From positions 62,001 to 126,000 of the forward strand of contig NZ_VJOY01000001.1 in the NCBI RefSeq assembly GCF_007109405.1: a stretch of 64,000 bases of DNA. Direction: 5' to 3'. The notes below the pieces were generated by a model that did no database searches, was not told where the DNA came from, and worked only from the letters and a program-made list of their open reading frames with translations. The stretch comes from Pseudomonas mangiferae. Its GTDB lineage: Bacteria > Pseudomonadota > Gammaproteobacteria > Pseudomonadales > Pseudomonadaceae. This document shows, in pieces, positions 50,101 through 56,614 of the stretch. Position numbers and translations under genes: made by a program. How positions within the stretch are numbered: position 1 is the stretch's first letter; each line of letters opens with the position of its first letter.

Positions 50101-53100
50101 GGTCAGGGTGCCGTGGGCCGGCGTGGTGAAGCCGCTGACGTAGCGTCCGGCGTTCTCGAAGGTGTCGTTGGCCAGCACGTTGAAGCCGACCGGGGTGTCC
50201 AGGGTGACGTTGACGCTGTCGTCGACGATGTCGGCCACGGGCGCGATCTGGATCGGCAGCGTGGCGTTCACGTTGAGGATGCCGCCTACCAGTCGCCCCA
50301 GCTGCAGGGTGATGGCCAGCGGGCCGTTGTAGTCGGCCCCCGGGGTGTAGATCAGGCCGTCCAACGCCGCGTTGATATCCGCCACGCTGCCGGAGAAGCG
50401 CAGGGTGCTGTCGTCGACGCCGTCGCCTTCGCTGATGCTCAGGCCGGCGGTCTGGGTCAGGGTGAAGCTGCCGATGGGCACGCTCAGGCGCAGGTCGAGC
50501 ACCTCGCCGTCCACGTCGCCGACGCTCAGGCGCTGGCCGAGGATGTTGGCGAACAACAGCGGCGTGTCCTCCGCCAGCAGCACCAGGTTCGGCACCTGCA
50601 GGATCGGCAGGTCGGGCACCGCCACCACCACGACCGCCACGTAGCCGGTGGCCTGGCCGCCGTCGGCGTCAACCACCGTGTAGGTGATGCGGTCCAGGCC
50701 GTTGAAGTTGGCCGAGGGCACGTAGTTCAGGGAGCCGTCGGGGTTGATGGTCACGCTGCCGTGCAGGGCGCTGGCGGCGGTGAGGGTGAGCGCGTCGCCG
50801 TCCGGGTCGATGATGGCCAGGGTGTTGGCGGTGATCAGCAGCGGGGTGTCCTCCAGCGCATTGACGCTCAGGCCCACCAGCGGCACCGGCGGCGGGTTGC
50901 CGACCTGGATCTGCAGGGTCGTGCTGACGCTGGCCCCGGCGAGGTCGGTGGCCCGGACGGTCACGGTGTAGAGGCCGCTGCCGTTGGCGCCATGGACCGA
51001 GGCGTGGGTGTCCACCACCCCGGTGATCAGGCCGGTGAGACGGTCGATGCTCAGCCCGGCGGGCAGCCCGGTGGCGCTGTAGCTCAGCACGTCCAGCGCG
51101 TCGGCGTCGCTGAAGGCCTGGGCGGTGCTGGCGGCCACCAGGGCGCCGTCGAGGGTGTTCAGGGTGCCGAGGGGGCCGGAGGTGGTGGGGGCGTGGTTGC
51201 CGACGGTGACATTCACCGCGATCTGCTCGGTGACGCCACCGGAAGTGACGGTATAGAAAAAGGTGTCCGAGCCGGTATAGCCCAGGGCCGGGGTATAGGT
51301 GACCGCGCCCCCCAGGCCGAGGGTGACCGTGCCGTGGGCGCCCTGGGTGACGGCGGTGATGCGCGGCAGGCCCTCGAAGTTGTCGTTGGCCAGGGGATAG
51401 AAGATCACCGGCACCAGCGGGCCGGTCTGGATGCTGTCAGGGACGCCGTCGGCGACCGGGGTGATGGTCAGCGCGACGGAGCCGGCCTGGCTGAGCAGGC
51501 CGTCGCTGACGCTGAGGGTCAGGGTGGCGGCGCCGTTGTAGTCGGCGACCGGGTTGAAGGTCAGACCGTCCAGGGCGGCGTTGATCGCGGCGGCGCTGCC
51601 GCTGAACACCAGGCTGGCATCGGTGGTGCCGTCGCCGGTGCTGAAGGTGAGCCCGTTGGTGCGCGACAGGGTCAGGGTGCCCTGGGTCACCTGCAGGCTG
51701 ACGGTCAGGACGTCGCCGTTGGCGTCGGCCACCACGATGGCGTTGCCGGCGGCGCTGGAGAACACCAGCGGGGTGTCCTCGGCAGAGGTCTGGCCCGGCG
51801 GCGTGCTGAGGGTCGGCGCGACGTTGGGCTGGGCGATGGAGATCGTCACGGTGGCGGTTTCGGTGGTGCCGTTGGAGGTCACCGTGTAGGTGAAGCTGTC
51901 GCTGCCGACGTAGCCGCTGGCCGGGGTGTAGACGGCGTTGCCCTGGGCGTCGAGGGTGACCGAGCCGTGGCTCGGGTTGGTGAAGCTGCTCACCACCCGG
52001 CCCGGGTTCTCGAAGCTGTCGTTGGTCAGCACGTTGAACAGCGCCGGGGTGTTGAGGGCGGTGCTGACCGTGTCGTTCACGATGTCGGCCACCGGCGCGA
52101 TGCTGATGGGCAGGGTCGCGTTGACGCTGAGCAGGCCGCCGGTGATCTGGCTCAGGGCCAGGTTGATGTTGACCGGGCCGTTGTAGTCGGCGCCGGGGGT
52201 GTAGATCAGGCTGGAAAGGGCGGCGTTGATGCTCAGCGCGCTGCCGGTGAAGACCATCACGCTGTCGTCGATGCCGTCGCCCTGGAGGAAAGTGAGGCCG
52301 GCGGTCTGGGTGAGGGTGAGGCTGCCGAGGGGGACGTTCAGGCTCAGTTGCAGGGTTTCCCCGTCCACGTCCAGCACGCTCAGCTGCTGCCCGGCGAGGT
52401 TGGCGAAGACCAGCGGGGTGTCTTCGGCAAGCAGCGGGATGCTCGGCAGGTTGAGCACCGGCAGGTCGGGCACCGCGGCCAGGACGACGGCCACGTAGCC
52501 GGTGGCGGAGCCGCCGTCGACGTCGGTCACGGTGTAGGTGATGGTGTCCAGGCCGAAGTAGTTGGCGTTGGGCATGTAGCTCAGGGAGCCGTCCGCGTTG
52601 ATCGTGACGGTGCCGTGCAGGGCGCTGGCCTGGGTGATGCTGAAGGCGTCGCCGTCCGGGTCGATGATGCCCAGGGCGCTGGCGCTGATGCCCAGCAGGC
52701 TGTCCTCGCTGCCGCCCACCTGCAGCCCCAGCAGGGGGATCGGCGCGGGGTTGCTGACCCGCAGCTGCAGGGTGCTGCTGGCGCTGGCACCGGCCAGGTC
52801 GGTGGCGGTCACCACCACGTTGTAGACCCCGCCGTTGACCGTGGAGGCATGGGTGTTGACCAGCCCGCTGATGATCCCGGTGGTGGCGTTGATGCTGAGC
52901 CCGGCGGGCAGGCCGCTGGCGCTGTAGGTGAGCACGTCCAGCGGGTCGGGGTCGCGGAAGGCCAGGGCCGCGGAGACCGCTACCAGGCCGCCGTCCACGG
53001 TGGACAGGGTGCCCAGGCTGACGGAGGTGGGCGGCGTGTCGCCGACGGTGACGTTGACCACCACCTGCTCGGTGGCCCCGCCCGAGGTCACCGTGTAGGT

Positions 53101-55281
53101 GAAGGTGTCGCTGCCGGTGAAGCCGGCGGCGGGGGTGTAGGTGATGGCGTTGTTCAGCAGCACGACTGTGCCATGGCTGGGAGCGCTCACCGCGGTCACG
53201 CTGGGCGTGCCGAGGAAGGTGTCGTTGGCCAGGGGCAGGAAGGTGACCGGGGTCAGCGGCCCGGTCTGGATCGAATCGGGTACGCCGTTCACCACCGGGG
53301 TCAGGTTCAGCGCGACGTTGGCGCTCTGCACCGCGGCGATGCCGTCGCTGGCCTGGATGCTCAGGGTGGCGCCGCCGTAGTAGTCGGGGACCGGGGTGAA
53401 GGACAGGCCGTTGAGGGCGGCGTTGATGGCGCTGGCGCTGCCGCGGAACACCATCAGGCTGTTGCCCACGCCGGTGCCGGTGAGGAAGGTGAGGCCGCTG
53501 AACTGCGCCAGGGTCAGGCTGCCGTGGGTCGATTGCAGGGTGACGGTGAGGATGTCGCCGTTGGCATCGGCCACGGTGATGGCGTTGCCGGCGCTGCTGG
53601 AGAAGATCCGCGTCACGTCCTCGGCGAAGGTCTGCGCCGCCGGCACGCTGATGGTGGGCGGGCTGTTGATGTAGGTGGTGACGGTGATGCTGCCGGTCTC
53701 GGTGACGCCGCCGGAACTCACGGTGTAGGTGAAGGTGTCGGTGCCGGCATAGCCGGCCGCCGGCGTGTAGACCGCGTTGCCCGCCGCGTCGATGACCACC
53801 GTGCCGTGGGCCGGGGCGCCGTAGGCGCTGACCACGCGGCCGGGGTTGGAGAAGGTGTCGTTGCTCAGCACGTTGAAGGTGACGGCGTTGTTCTGCAGCG
53901 TGCTCACGGCGTCGGGGACGATGTCGGCGACCGGGGTAAAGGTCATCGGCACGCTGGAGGTGACCGCGGCGGTCAGGCTGTCGGTCACGCTGACGGTGAG
54001 GTTCACCGAGCCGTTGAAGTCGGCCACCGGGGTGTAGACCAGGCCGTTGAGGGCCGCGTTGACGGCGGCGATGGTGCCGCGCAGGGTCATGATGGGGTCG
54101 GCGACGCCATCGCCCTGGAGGAACGTCAGGCCGGTCAGGGAGCCCAGGGTCAGGCTGCCGCTGGGGACCGAGAGGGTCACCTGGGTGGTGGTGTTGTCGA
54201 TGTCGGCGACGGTGATCCGGGTGCCCAGGGCGCTGGAGAAGACGATGGAGGCGTCCTCCAGGTAGGTGCCCAGGGTGGGCACCTGCAGGGTCGGCGGGGC
54301 ATCGACGGTGACGGATACCGTGGCGGTGCCCAGGCTCAGCCCGAGGCTGTCGCGCATGGTGTAGGTAAAGCTGTCGGTGCCGCTGTAGTTGGCGGTGGGC
54401 GTATAGGAAATGGTGTTGTTGGCGTTGAGCACCACGGTGCCGTGGGCAGGGGTGGTGACGTTGGCCACGCTGACCGTGGTGCCGGCCACGATGATGTCGT
54501 TGGCCAGTACGGCGATCACGTTGCCGGTGCTGTTGGGCAGCACGGTGACGGTGTCGTTGACCGGCACCGAGACCAGCAACTGGTGGTTCCAGTCCTCGGC
54601 GTGGAACGGGGTGGTCTCGATGGTGCCCACGTGGCGCTCCAGCACCCAGTCGCCGCCCGCACCGGTGGTGTTGTCCGAGGCCGCGACGTCGGCCACCAGG
54701 GTGTCGGCCAGCGCCTGCAGGGTCGCCTGGCCGTCGTCGCCGGCCGCCAGGTCGCAGCCATAGATCAGTACGTCGGCGCCGCTGTTCAGGTGTTGGCCGA
54801 TCTCGCCCAGTTGCTCGCTGTAGCGGCCCAGGATCGATTCGGTGGTGAGCTGGACGTTGCCCAGCTGCAAGGTGGCTTCGGCGGTGTGGGTCACCAGGTG
54901 GATGGCGTCGATCCCGCTGCGCCCGCGCAGGGCATCGGCGATCTGCAGGAGCCCGTCGGCATCGCGGTTCAGGTAGACGATCTCGGCCTGGCTGGGCAGC
55001 GCCGCCACCAGCACGTCGCGATCGGGCAGGTTGGCGTCGACGAAGTAGATTTCCTGGCGGTCGGCCGCCGGCGGCGCGGGCGGTACCGCGGCGAGGGCAT
55101 GACTGAGGGCTTCGTGGGCGGCGGCTGCCTGGTGCTCGCTGGCTTCGGCTGCCGCGGCTGCGGCCGCGGCATTGTCCGGGTGGGTCGTGGCATCGGCGGT
55201 GGCGACCATGGCGCCGTCGAACATCAGCCGGGGTTCCAGGGCGATCCTGAGCGCCGAGGGGTGAGCGTGCCGAGCGTGCAT
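38179..55281 (-). CDS. Giant DUF4347 cadherin/Ig-like repeat surface protein (5700 residues)
   Basis: A single uninterrupted 17.1 kb frame. The start ATG 55281 has GGAGG 8 bases upstream. Residues 15-24 are an LEPR-type motif (LEPRLMFDGA), followed by an Ala-rich linker. Residues about 77-237 are DUF4347 ('HLVTHTAEATLQLGNVQL', 'DVLIYGCDLAAGDDGQ'). About 330-2300 hold three super-units of 613-618 residues. About 2360-5250 hold fifteen 190-residue units, each a He_PIG-type Ig domain ('GLPAGLSIDPATGLISGTL') plus a cadherin-like tandem-95 domain ('NYNGPDSFTYQVTDSDGG'), with one extra 92-residue domain near 43862-44137. Further cadherin-like domains lead to a unique tail (about 5508-5700). Asp-rich DxDGD sites suggest calcium binding. 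No RTX nonapeptides are seen. Adhesin or biofilm function is inferred. Confidence 0.93.
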   Translation of the reverse strand: MHARHAHPSALRIALEPRLMFDGAMVATADATTHPDNAAAAAAAAEASEHQAAAAHEALSHALAAVPPAPPAADRQEIYFVDANLPDRDVLVAALPSQAEIVYLNRDADGLLQIADALRGRSGIDAIHLVTHTAEATLQLGNVQLTTESILGRYSEQLGEIGQHLNSGADVLIYGCDLAAGDDGQATLQALADTLVADVAASDNTTGAGGDWVLERHVGTIETTPFHAEDWNHQLLVSVPVNDTVTVLPNSTGNVIAVLANDIIVAGTTVSVANVTTPAHGTVVLNANNTISYTPTANYSGTDSFTYTMRDSLGLSLGTATVSVTVDAPPTLQVPTLGTYLEDASIVFSSALGTRITVADIDNTTTQVTLSVPSGSLTLGSLTGLTFLQGDGVADPIMTLRGTIAAVNAALNGLVYTPVADFNGSVNLTVSVTDSLTAAVTSSVPMTFTPVADIVPDAVSTLQNNAVTFNVLSNDTFSNPGRVVSAYGAPAHGTVVIDAAGNAVYTPAAGYAGTDTFTYTVSSGGVTETGSITVTTYINSPPTISVPAAQTFAEDVTRIFSSSAGNAITVADANGDILTVTLQSTHGSLTLAQFSGLTFLTGTGVGNSLMVFRGSASAINAALNGLSFTPVPDYYGGATLSIQASDGIAAVQSANVALNLTPVVNGVPDSIQTGPLTPVTFLPLANDTFLGTPSVTAVSAPSHGTVVLLNNAITYTPAAGFTGSDTFTYTVTSGGATEQVVVNVTVGDTPPTSVSLGTLSTVDGGLVAVSAALAFRDPDPLDVLTYSASGLPAGLSINATTGIISGLVNTHASTVNGGVYNVVVTATDLAGASASSTLQLRVSNPAPIPLLGLQVGGSEDSLLGISASALGIIDPDGDAFSITQASALHGTVTINADGSLSYMPNANYFGLDTITYTVTDVDGGSATGYVAVVLAAVPDLPVLNLPSIPLLAEDTPLVFANLAGQQLSVLDVDGETLQLSLNVPLGSLTLTQTAGLTFLQGDGIDDSVMVFTGSALSINAALSSLIYTPGADYNGPVNINLALSQITGGLLSVNATLPISIAPVADIVNDTVSTALNTPALFNVLTNDSFENPGRVVSSFTNPSHGSVTLDAQGNAVYTPASGYVGSDSFTYTVTSNGTTETATVTISIAQPNVAPTLSTPPGQTSAEDTPLVFSSAAGNAIVVADANGDVLTVSLQVTQGTLTLSRTNGLTFSTGDGTTDASLVFSGSAAAINAALDGLTFNPVADYNGAATLTLSVSDGLLSQAGSVALTITPVADGVPDSIQTGPLVPVIFYPLANDNFEGLPRITAVTQGAHGTVTLGLGGAVTYTPALGYTGSDTFFYTVTSGGVTEQIAVNVTVGNHAPTTSGPLGTLNTLDGALVAASTAQAFSDADALDVLSYSATGLPAGLSIDRLTGLITGVVDTHASVHGANGSGLYTVTVRATDLAGASVSTTLQIQVGNPPPVPLVGLSVNALEDTPLLITANTLAIIDPDGDALTLTAASALHGSVTINPDGSLNYVPSANFNGLDRITYTVVDADGGQATGYVAVVVVAVPDLPILQVPNLVLLAEDTPLLFANILGQRLSVGDVDGEVLDLRLSVPIGSFTLTQTAGLSISEGDGVDDSTLRFSGSVADINAALDGLIYTPGADYNGPLAITLQLGRLVGGILNVNATLPIQIAPVADIVDDSVNVTLDTPVGFNVLANDTFENAGRYVSGFTTPAHGTLTLDAQGNALYTPTSGYLGTDSFTYTVTSNGTTETATVTLTTALPNYAPTVLAPAAQAAQEDTPLIFSSAAGNALVVADANGDLLTITLQVTHGTLTLAQTAGLSFTSGDGVADASMVFRGSAAAINAALDGLTFAPVADYNGSATLNILASDGQLSQSASTALTLAAVADAVPDTVQTQPLVPVTFYPLTNDTFSNPDAALTAVSAAAHGSVVIGPGGALIYTPAPGYRGVDSFTYTITSGGVTEQATITVVVGTNSAPVAGSLGSLAGVDGGGVLVAAGASFSDSDLFDVLTYLATGLPAGLSIDAATGVISGVLDTHASVQVPGGRYAVTVTATDLAGASASSVLLITVSNPPPVTTPAVATVLEDTPLTITQFSVVDPDNDSIALTAASALHGSVVLNPDGSLTYTPNANYNGLDTITYTVVDADGGRATGVIAVTVLPVVDLPTLQLPTIPLFAEDTPLIFANLVGQQLSVGDVDGELVDLRLSVPIGGFTLTQTAGISISEGDGVDDSTLRISGTVADINAALNGLIYTPGADYNGPLTINLELGQLGLPLSVTAILPIQIVPVADIVDDHVSTTTDNAVGFNVLANDTFENPGRVVQSFTNPAHGTVTLDAQGNAVYTPDAGFTGTDTFTYTVYSNQTTETATVTVSINAAPNTDPVATALANRTAQDGQSLSLNVSGAFSDTDGDALTYSASGLPAGLAIDPATGIISGTLGGHASIQVPSGAYAIVITADDGHGGQVSAGFTLTVSNPPPTANPDSFSVAEGSVLNGDVLANDSDIDQDSLSVNTTPLQGPAHGTLVLNADGTFIYTPTLNYRGPDSFTYQLVDADGGTASAGVTLTVTPVNAPPAPVGTIAPQVADDSSAFSLNVAGNFTDANGDTLTYSASGLPTGLAIDPASGLISGTLAHDASTQGTNGSGAYTVTVTADDGNGGQVTQTFALSVSNPAPTTAGGSISLAEDTPYNGTLTASDVDGDSLSFAAAQPPAHGSLVLNPDGTFTYTPNANYNGPDSFSYRVTDSDGGVAVATVSITVTPVNDAPTVSSPIAAQTGIDSAAFGLNVAGNFADPDGDSLSYSASGLPAGLSIDPATGLISGTLAHDASTQGPNGGGVYTVTITADDGHGTQVAQSFTLSVSNPPPLTNDSAFTTAEGSTLSGVLIASDIDGDTLSFSVTQQPAHGTLALAQDGTFTYTPDALYSGPDSFSYQVTDSDGGVATAVVSIDVGAVNHPPVANAAIGAQSATDAGAFSLNVAGNFSDADGDTLTYSASGLPAGLSIDPATGLISGTLGGHASTQGPNGAGVYTVLVTVSDGNGGSIGQSFTLSVSNPAPSTANSTVSVAEDTPYSGQLNATDLDGDALTFSVTTPPLHGNLVLNTDGSFTYTPAPDYNGPDSFAYQVTDGDGGIATAVVSVSVSTVNDAPTGVGSIAAQTAADSSAFSLNVSGNFSDVDGDALTFSASGLPAGLAIDPATGLISGTLAHDASTQGPMGGAYTVIVTASDGNGGQVDQTFTLTVNNPAPSTANSAFTTAEDTAYGGVLLATDVDGDTVTFSVTQRPAHGDLMLDADGTFLYRPALNYNGPDSFTYQVVDSDGGIATAVVNIVVSAVNDIPTTRVIVPQSAADGAPFSLDVSGNFYDADGDALTYSASGLPVGLAIDPATGLISGTLSSSASTQGPNGAGVYSVTLSVDDGQGGVVSQTFTLTVSNPLPSTSDSSLSTAEDTPYSGVLLATDPDGDSLAFSVAQQPAHGSLVLNPDGSFTYTPAANYNGPDSFTYRVTDSDGGASTAVVSISVSAVNDAPTPVGSIAAQNASDSAGFSLNVAGAFNDADGDTLTYGASGLPAGLAIDPATGLISGTLASSASTQGPNGGGTYTVIVTASDGNGGSVDQTFTLTVSNPPPGTANASFALTEDTPFSGALLASDPDGDALTFTATRLPLHGTLALNPDGTFTYTPVANYNGPDSFTYQVRDADGGLATATVTLAIAPVNDAPVANDDRATTLEDTPVTIDVLANDTDVDGDRLSVVAASAANGTVTLNPDGTLTYTPNANFNGTDVITYTLSDGAGLTASAQVIVTVVPVNDAPAAAGSIAAQSASDGAGFSLAVGGTFTDADGDVLAYSANGLPAGLSIDPVTGVISGTLDGHASTQGPNGGGAYTVVVTASDTSGGTASQTFVLTVSNPPPSSANSSFSTDENTAYSGALLASDPDGDALTFSVTQAPAHGSLVLNPDGTFTYLPAAQYSGTDRFNYQVVDSDGGIATAQVTITVTAVNDAPVPVGSIAAQSANDSTAFTLNVSGNFADADGDALTYSASGLPAGLSIDPTTGLISGTLANNASTQGPNGAGTYTVVVTANDGQGGSVDQTFTLTANNPAPVTRDSSVTTDVDTPLSGALVANDVDGDALTFSVIQAPAQGSLVLNPDGTFTYTPASGYSGPDSFSYQVTDSDRGVATAVVTIDVGGTNHAPVTTGPIATQSATDAGPFSLNVAGTFNDADGDTLTYSASGLPAGLAVDPATGLISGTLANNASTQGLNGSGAYTVIVAADDGNGGRVEQLFTLNVSNPAPSTANSAFSTASDTAYSGALVASDVDGDALTFSLTQAPTHGSLVLNPDGTFTYTPAGAYAGPDRFTYQVRDADGGLATAVVNIDVTAVNQGPIASGSIAAQSANDGAGFSLNVAGNFSDADGDVLTYSASGLPAGLSLDPATGLISGTLASSASTQGPNGGGFYSVTVTASDGNGGSAQQTFTLSVSNPAPSTANSAFSTAEGTSYSGALVASDIDGDALTFSVVQSPLHGSLTINPDGTFTYTPVAGYSGADRFSYQVRDVDGGVATALVNISVTAVNSAPTTNGNIAAQSANDGAAFNLNVAGTFSDADGDTLTYSVSGLPAGLSLDPATGLISGTLAHDASSQGLNGSGVYTLTVTADDGHGGTASQSFTLSVSNPPPVTRDSSVTTDANTPLNGVLVATDVDGDPLSFSVLQQPAHGSLALNADGTFTYTPASGYSGPDSFSYQVTDSDGGVATAVVTIDVGAANHAPVSTGPIATQSASDAGPFTLNVAGNFSDADGDPLTYSASGLPAGLSIDPATGLISGTLANNASTQGLNGSGAYTVVVAASDGNGGRVELLFTLNVSNPAPTTANSSFSTAEDTPYSGQLNASDVDGDALTFSVTQAPTHGSLVLNADGSFTYTPTADYNGPDSFTYQVRDADGGLATAVVSLSVTPENDAPTATGSIPTQSAADGGSFYLNVGGNFSDADGDVLTYSASGLPDGLSIDPATGLISGTLGGHASTQGPNGGGAYTVTLTVSDGNGGTLQQTFVLNVGNPPPTTANSAFTTAEDTAYQGTLVASDSDGDAFTFSVAQPPAHGTLVLNADGTFTYTPATDYTGADSFTYQVVDSDGGIATAVVSIVVTSANDAPVANGAIAAQTATDSSAFTLNVSGNFTDPDGDSLTYSASGLPAGLGIDSATGLISGTLGSSASQVGNGVYTITVTASDGSSQVAQVFTLTVTNPAPVASDSSIEVAADGTYTGQLPATDPDGDALTFSTLQAPANGTLTLNADGSFTYVPAAGYSGADSFVYQVVDADGASATATVTVTVGAGTGTNRPPVASDSTATTAEDTPLTLDPLATASDPDGDPLTVTAASAGNGSVVINPDGTLTYTPNPDFNGSDTLTYTLSDGAGGTVTANVAITITAVNDAPTVTPSSATTPEDTAITLDVLSNVKDVDSPVLTVTSAAANNGTTVVNPDGSVTYTPTANYTGTDTLTYTVSDGAGGFVTGTVTITVTPTQEFYVAPTPNSSIGVARVLSVQQTTVFTRTANYEPVLLDVINGFRRLEGMTVVGDEPMREVANGLQGLGNTLEITPFKGPMSQAVGDLNERSRQPLDVNMLRAGPFGTGNSAATLVPQQSVPSPANFSLSEPMVILDIPDTAPADTLLAHDAAERGDIALTTHAPPTLEEQLQTASQMRSAQLEELAWLLAG
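39180..48060 (-). repeat. Tandem 570-bp repeat array inside the giant gene
   Basis: The codons for the 'LPAG' block recur at 39751, 40321, 40891, 41461, 42031, 42601, 43171, 43741, 44587, 45157, 45721, 46291, 46861, 47431 and 48007. The step is 570 bases except for one 564, one 576 and one 846 (570 + 276, an extra cadherin-like domain). The nucleotide sequence is highly similar between units. Confidence 0.92.
48389..53930 (-). repeat. Three long super-repeats of about 1.84-1.85 kb inside the giant gene
   Basis: The codons for the 'ADIV(N/D)D' block recur at 53921, 52082, 50228 and 48389 (steps 1839, 1854 and 1839). Each super-unit combines several different cadherin-like domains with one He_PIG domain. 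They are more diverged than the 570-bp units. Confidence 0.85.
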
Positions 55282-55858
55282 ACGAGCCTCCAGTCATCCT
55301 TGTCCGTCGGGCGTGCCTGTGCCGCGCAGGCCGCCGAGTTCCTCAAGTATTAGCGTGATATCGCGGGGTGCCAGTAGTGGGAATGAGCCGTCCGTCTGAA
55401 GGTACGCTCGTCCCGATACGCCCGTTCCAGGCACCTCGCACCCGGGAACCGGTCAGGAAAGCTGACCGTTCACACAGGCGCCTTGCCAGGCTAGCCCACC
55501 CCGGCCGAGCCGGACCGACGTGCAGACGACGGGTGTGGGGAAGGGCGAGAGACACACGTGGGCGTGCAGCCGCTCGCTGGCAGCCGGATCGCCTGATTCG
55601 GCAAGGCGACGAAACTCGTTCGGCCCTGTCACGGTCAGGTAGACGGATGGACGGTCCGACCTCGGGAGGCCGCTCGGTGCCCGCGCGCCAGGCAAAACCT
55701 GTGCGACTGGATCGAGGCACGCACCCCGGCCATCCCGTTCGAGACGCTGTTCTGCCGAGCCGACACTGATCGTTCGCCGGGTGGCGCGAACGGATGAACC
55801 CCATTGCCTTTCACAAGCCGAGCAAATGAGACGCTCGCGACACGTACCGGAACGAACC
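55282..55858. other. Spacer of about 577 bases upstream of the giant gene
   Basis: This divergent region must contain the giant gene's promoter. The ribosome binding site GGAGG is clear immediately before its start, but no convincing sigma-70 boxes were found by eye. Short frames on both strands lack family resemblance. Nothing else was recognised. Confidence 0.45.
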
Positions 55859-56185
55859 ATGCTGAATCGAGGAAGCAGTTACCACGCCTTCAGCAGCAGC
55901 GGTCCAGCGGACCGCTATTTCGAGAAGACGTTGCCCGATGGCCGTCGTCTCGAGATCCACGGGCGACGCAGCGCCGCCAATGGGCTCGAGGTGTTCTTCG
56001 GCGTCTACGATGCGGCGGGCGGCCAACTGGCCGAGCAGCATCACACCCATTGCCAGACGCTCACCCTGGAAGCGGCCATGATCTGGGCAGCCGCCCTGGC
56101 CCGGCCTTCGTGGCTGGAGGACATCCAGATCGCCAGCGATCCGGCGCCTCTGGGACGCCCCAAGGTGAACCTATCGCCCCGATAG
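55859..56185 (+). CDS. Small hypothetical protein
   Basis: A 108-residue soluble protein starting MLNRGSSYHAFSSSGPADRY. The middle part 'RYFEKTLPDGRRLEIHGRRS' and the end 'SWLEDIQIASDPAPLGRPKV' suggest a small alpha/beta fold. I do not recognise a domain. GGAACGA precedes ATG 55859 at suitable distance; the frame is open 26 codons further upstream from a weaker site. It reads away from the giant gene and is followed after 120 bases by another small gene. Confidence 0.6.
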   Translation: MLNRGSSYHAFSSSGPADRYFEKTLPDGRRLEIHGRRSAANGLEVFFGVYDAAGGQLAEQHHTHCQTLTLEAAMIWAAALARPSWLEDIQIASDPAPLGRPKVNLSPR

Positions 56186-56305
56186 GAAAGCCCGCTTGGC
56201 TTCCCGTCTTCCAGTGCGCGTATACAGTCGCCTCGCCGAACGGTGATGGCCAGTTGCCGGAAGTTCGGCTATTCCTCAGAGAAAGCGCAGTAAGGCGGTG
56301 AAGCG

Positions 56306-56551
56306 ATGGTCGGTACGTTCGCGGGAAATCGCCACGTGATATTCGGGGTGGGGCATGAAGGGGCACGGGTCGGCTGGATCGACCCGTTCGGCAACATCCG
56401 TTCGGACGAGGGTGTCTGGCTGTTTCGAACGGAGGGGCAGCAGGTGTATTCGGTCGCCGACGATTCCATTGTCGGCACGTTGATCAATGACATCGCTGCC
56501 ACCATCGAGGGGGTCTTCCTGTTCCGCCTGGAGTCGCGTTTCGTCTGGTAG
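56306..56551 (+). CDS. Small beta-rich hypothetical protein
   Basis: An 81-residue protein preceded by AAGGCGGTG. The sequence alternates short strands with the repeated pattern G-x-I-D/G ('ARVGWIDPFGNIRSDEGVW', 'QQVYSVADDSIVGTLINDIA'). This fits a small all-beta repeat of the kind found in pseudomonad hypothetical proteins, but no named family is recognised. It converges with the MocR-type regulator gene. Confidence 0.65.
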   Translation: MVGTFAGNRHVIFGVGHEGARVGWIDPFGNIRSDEGVWLFRTEGQQVYSVADDSIVGTLINDIAATIEGVFLFRLESRFVW

Positions 56552-56614
56552 CGCCGCCTGCCTCCCGGCCATTGGAATGCACCGTCCACGCTCATTGGCC
56601 GAGCGCTGCGGATG

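Noticed and set aside
45424-55353. Plus-strand open frame of about 3309 codons
   Set aside because: It is antisense to the giant repeat gene, has Gly/Val/His/Ala-rich low-complexity translation with no family resemblance, and lacks a ribosome binding site. It is a shadow of repeated GC-rich codons.
55368-55860. Short frames on both strands upstream of the giant gene
   Set aside because: Arg/Pro/Ser-rich, typical of random GC-rich DNA; no ribosome binding site and no family resemblance.
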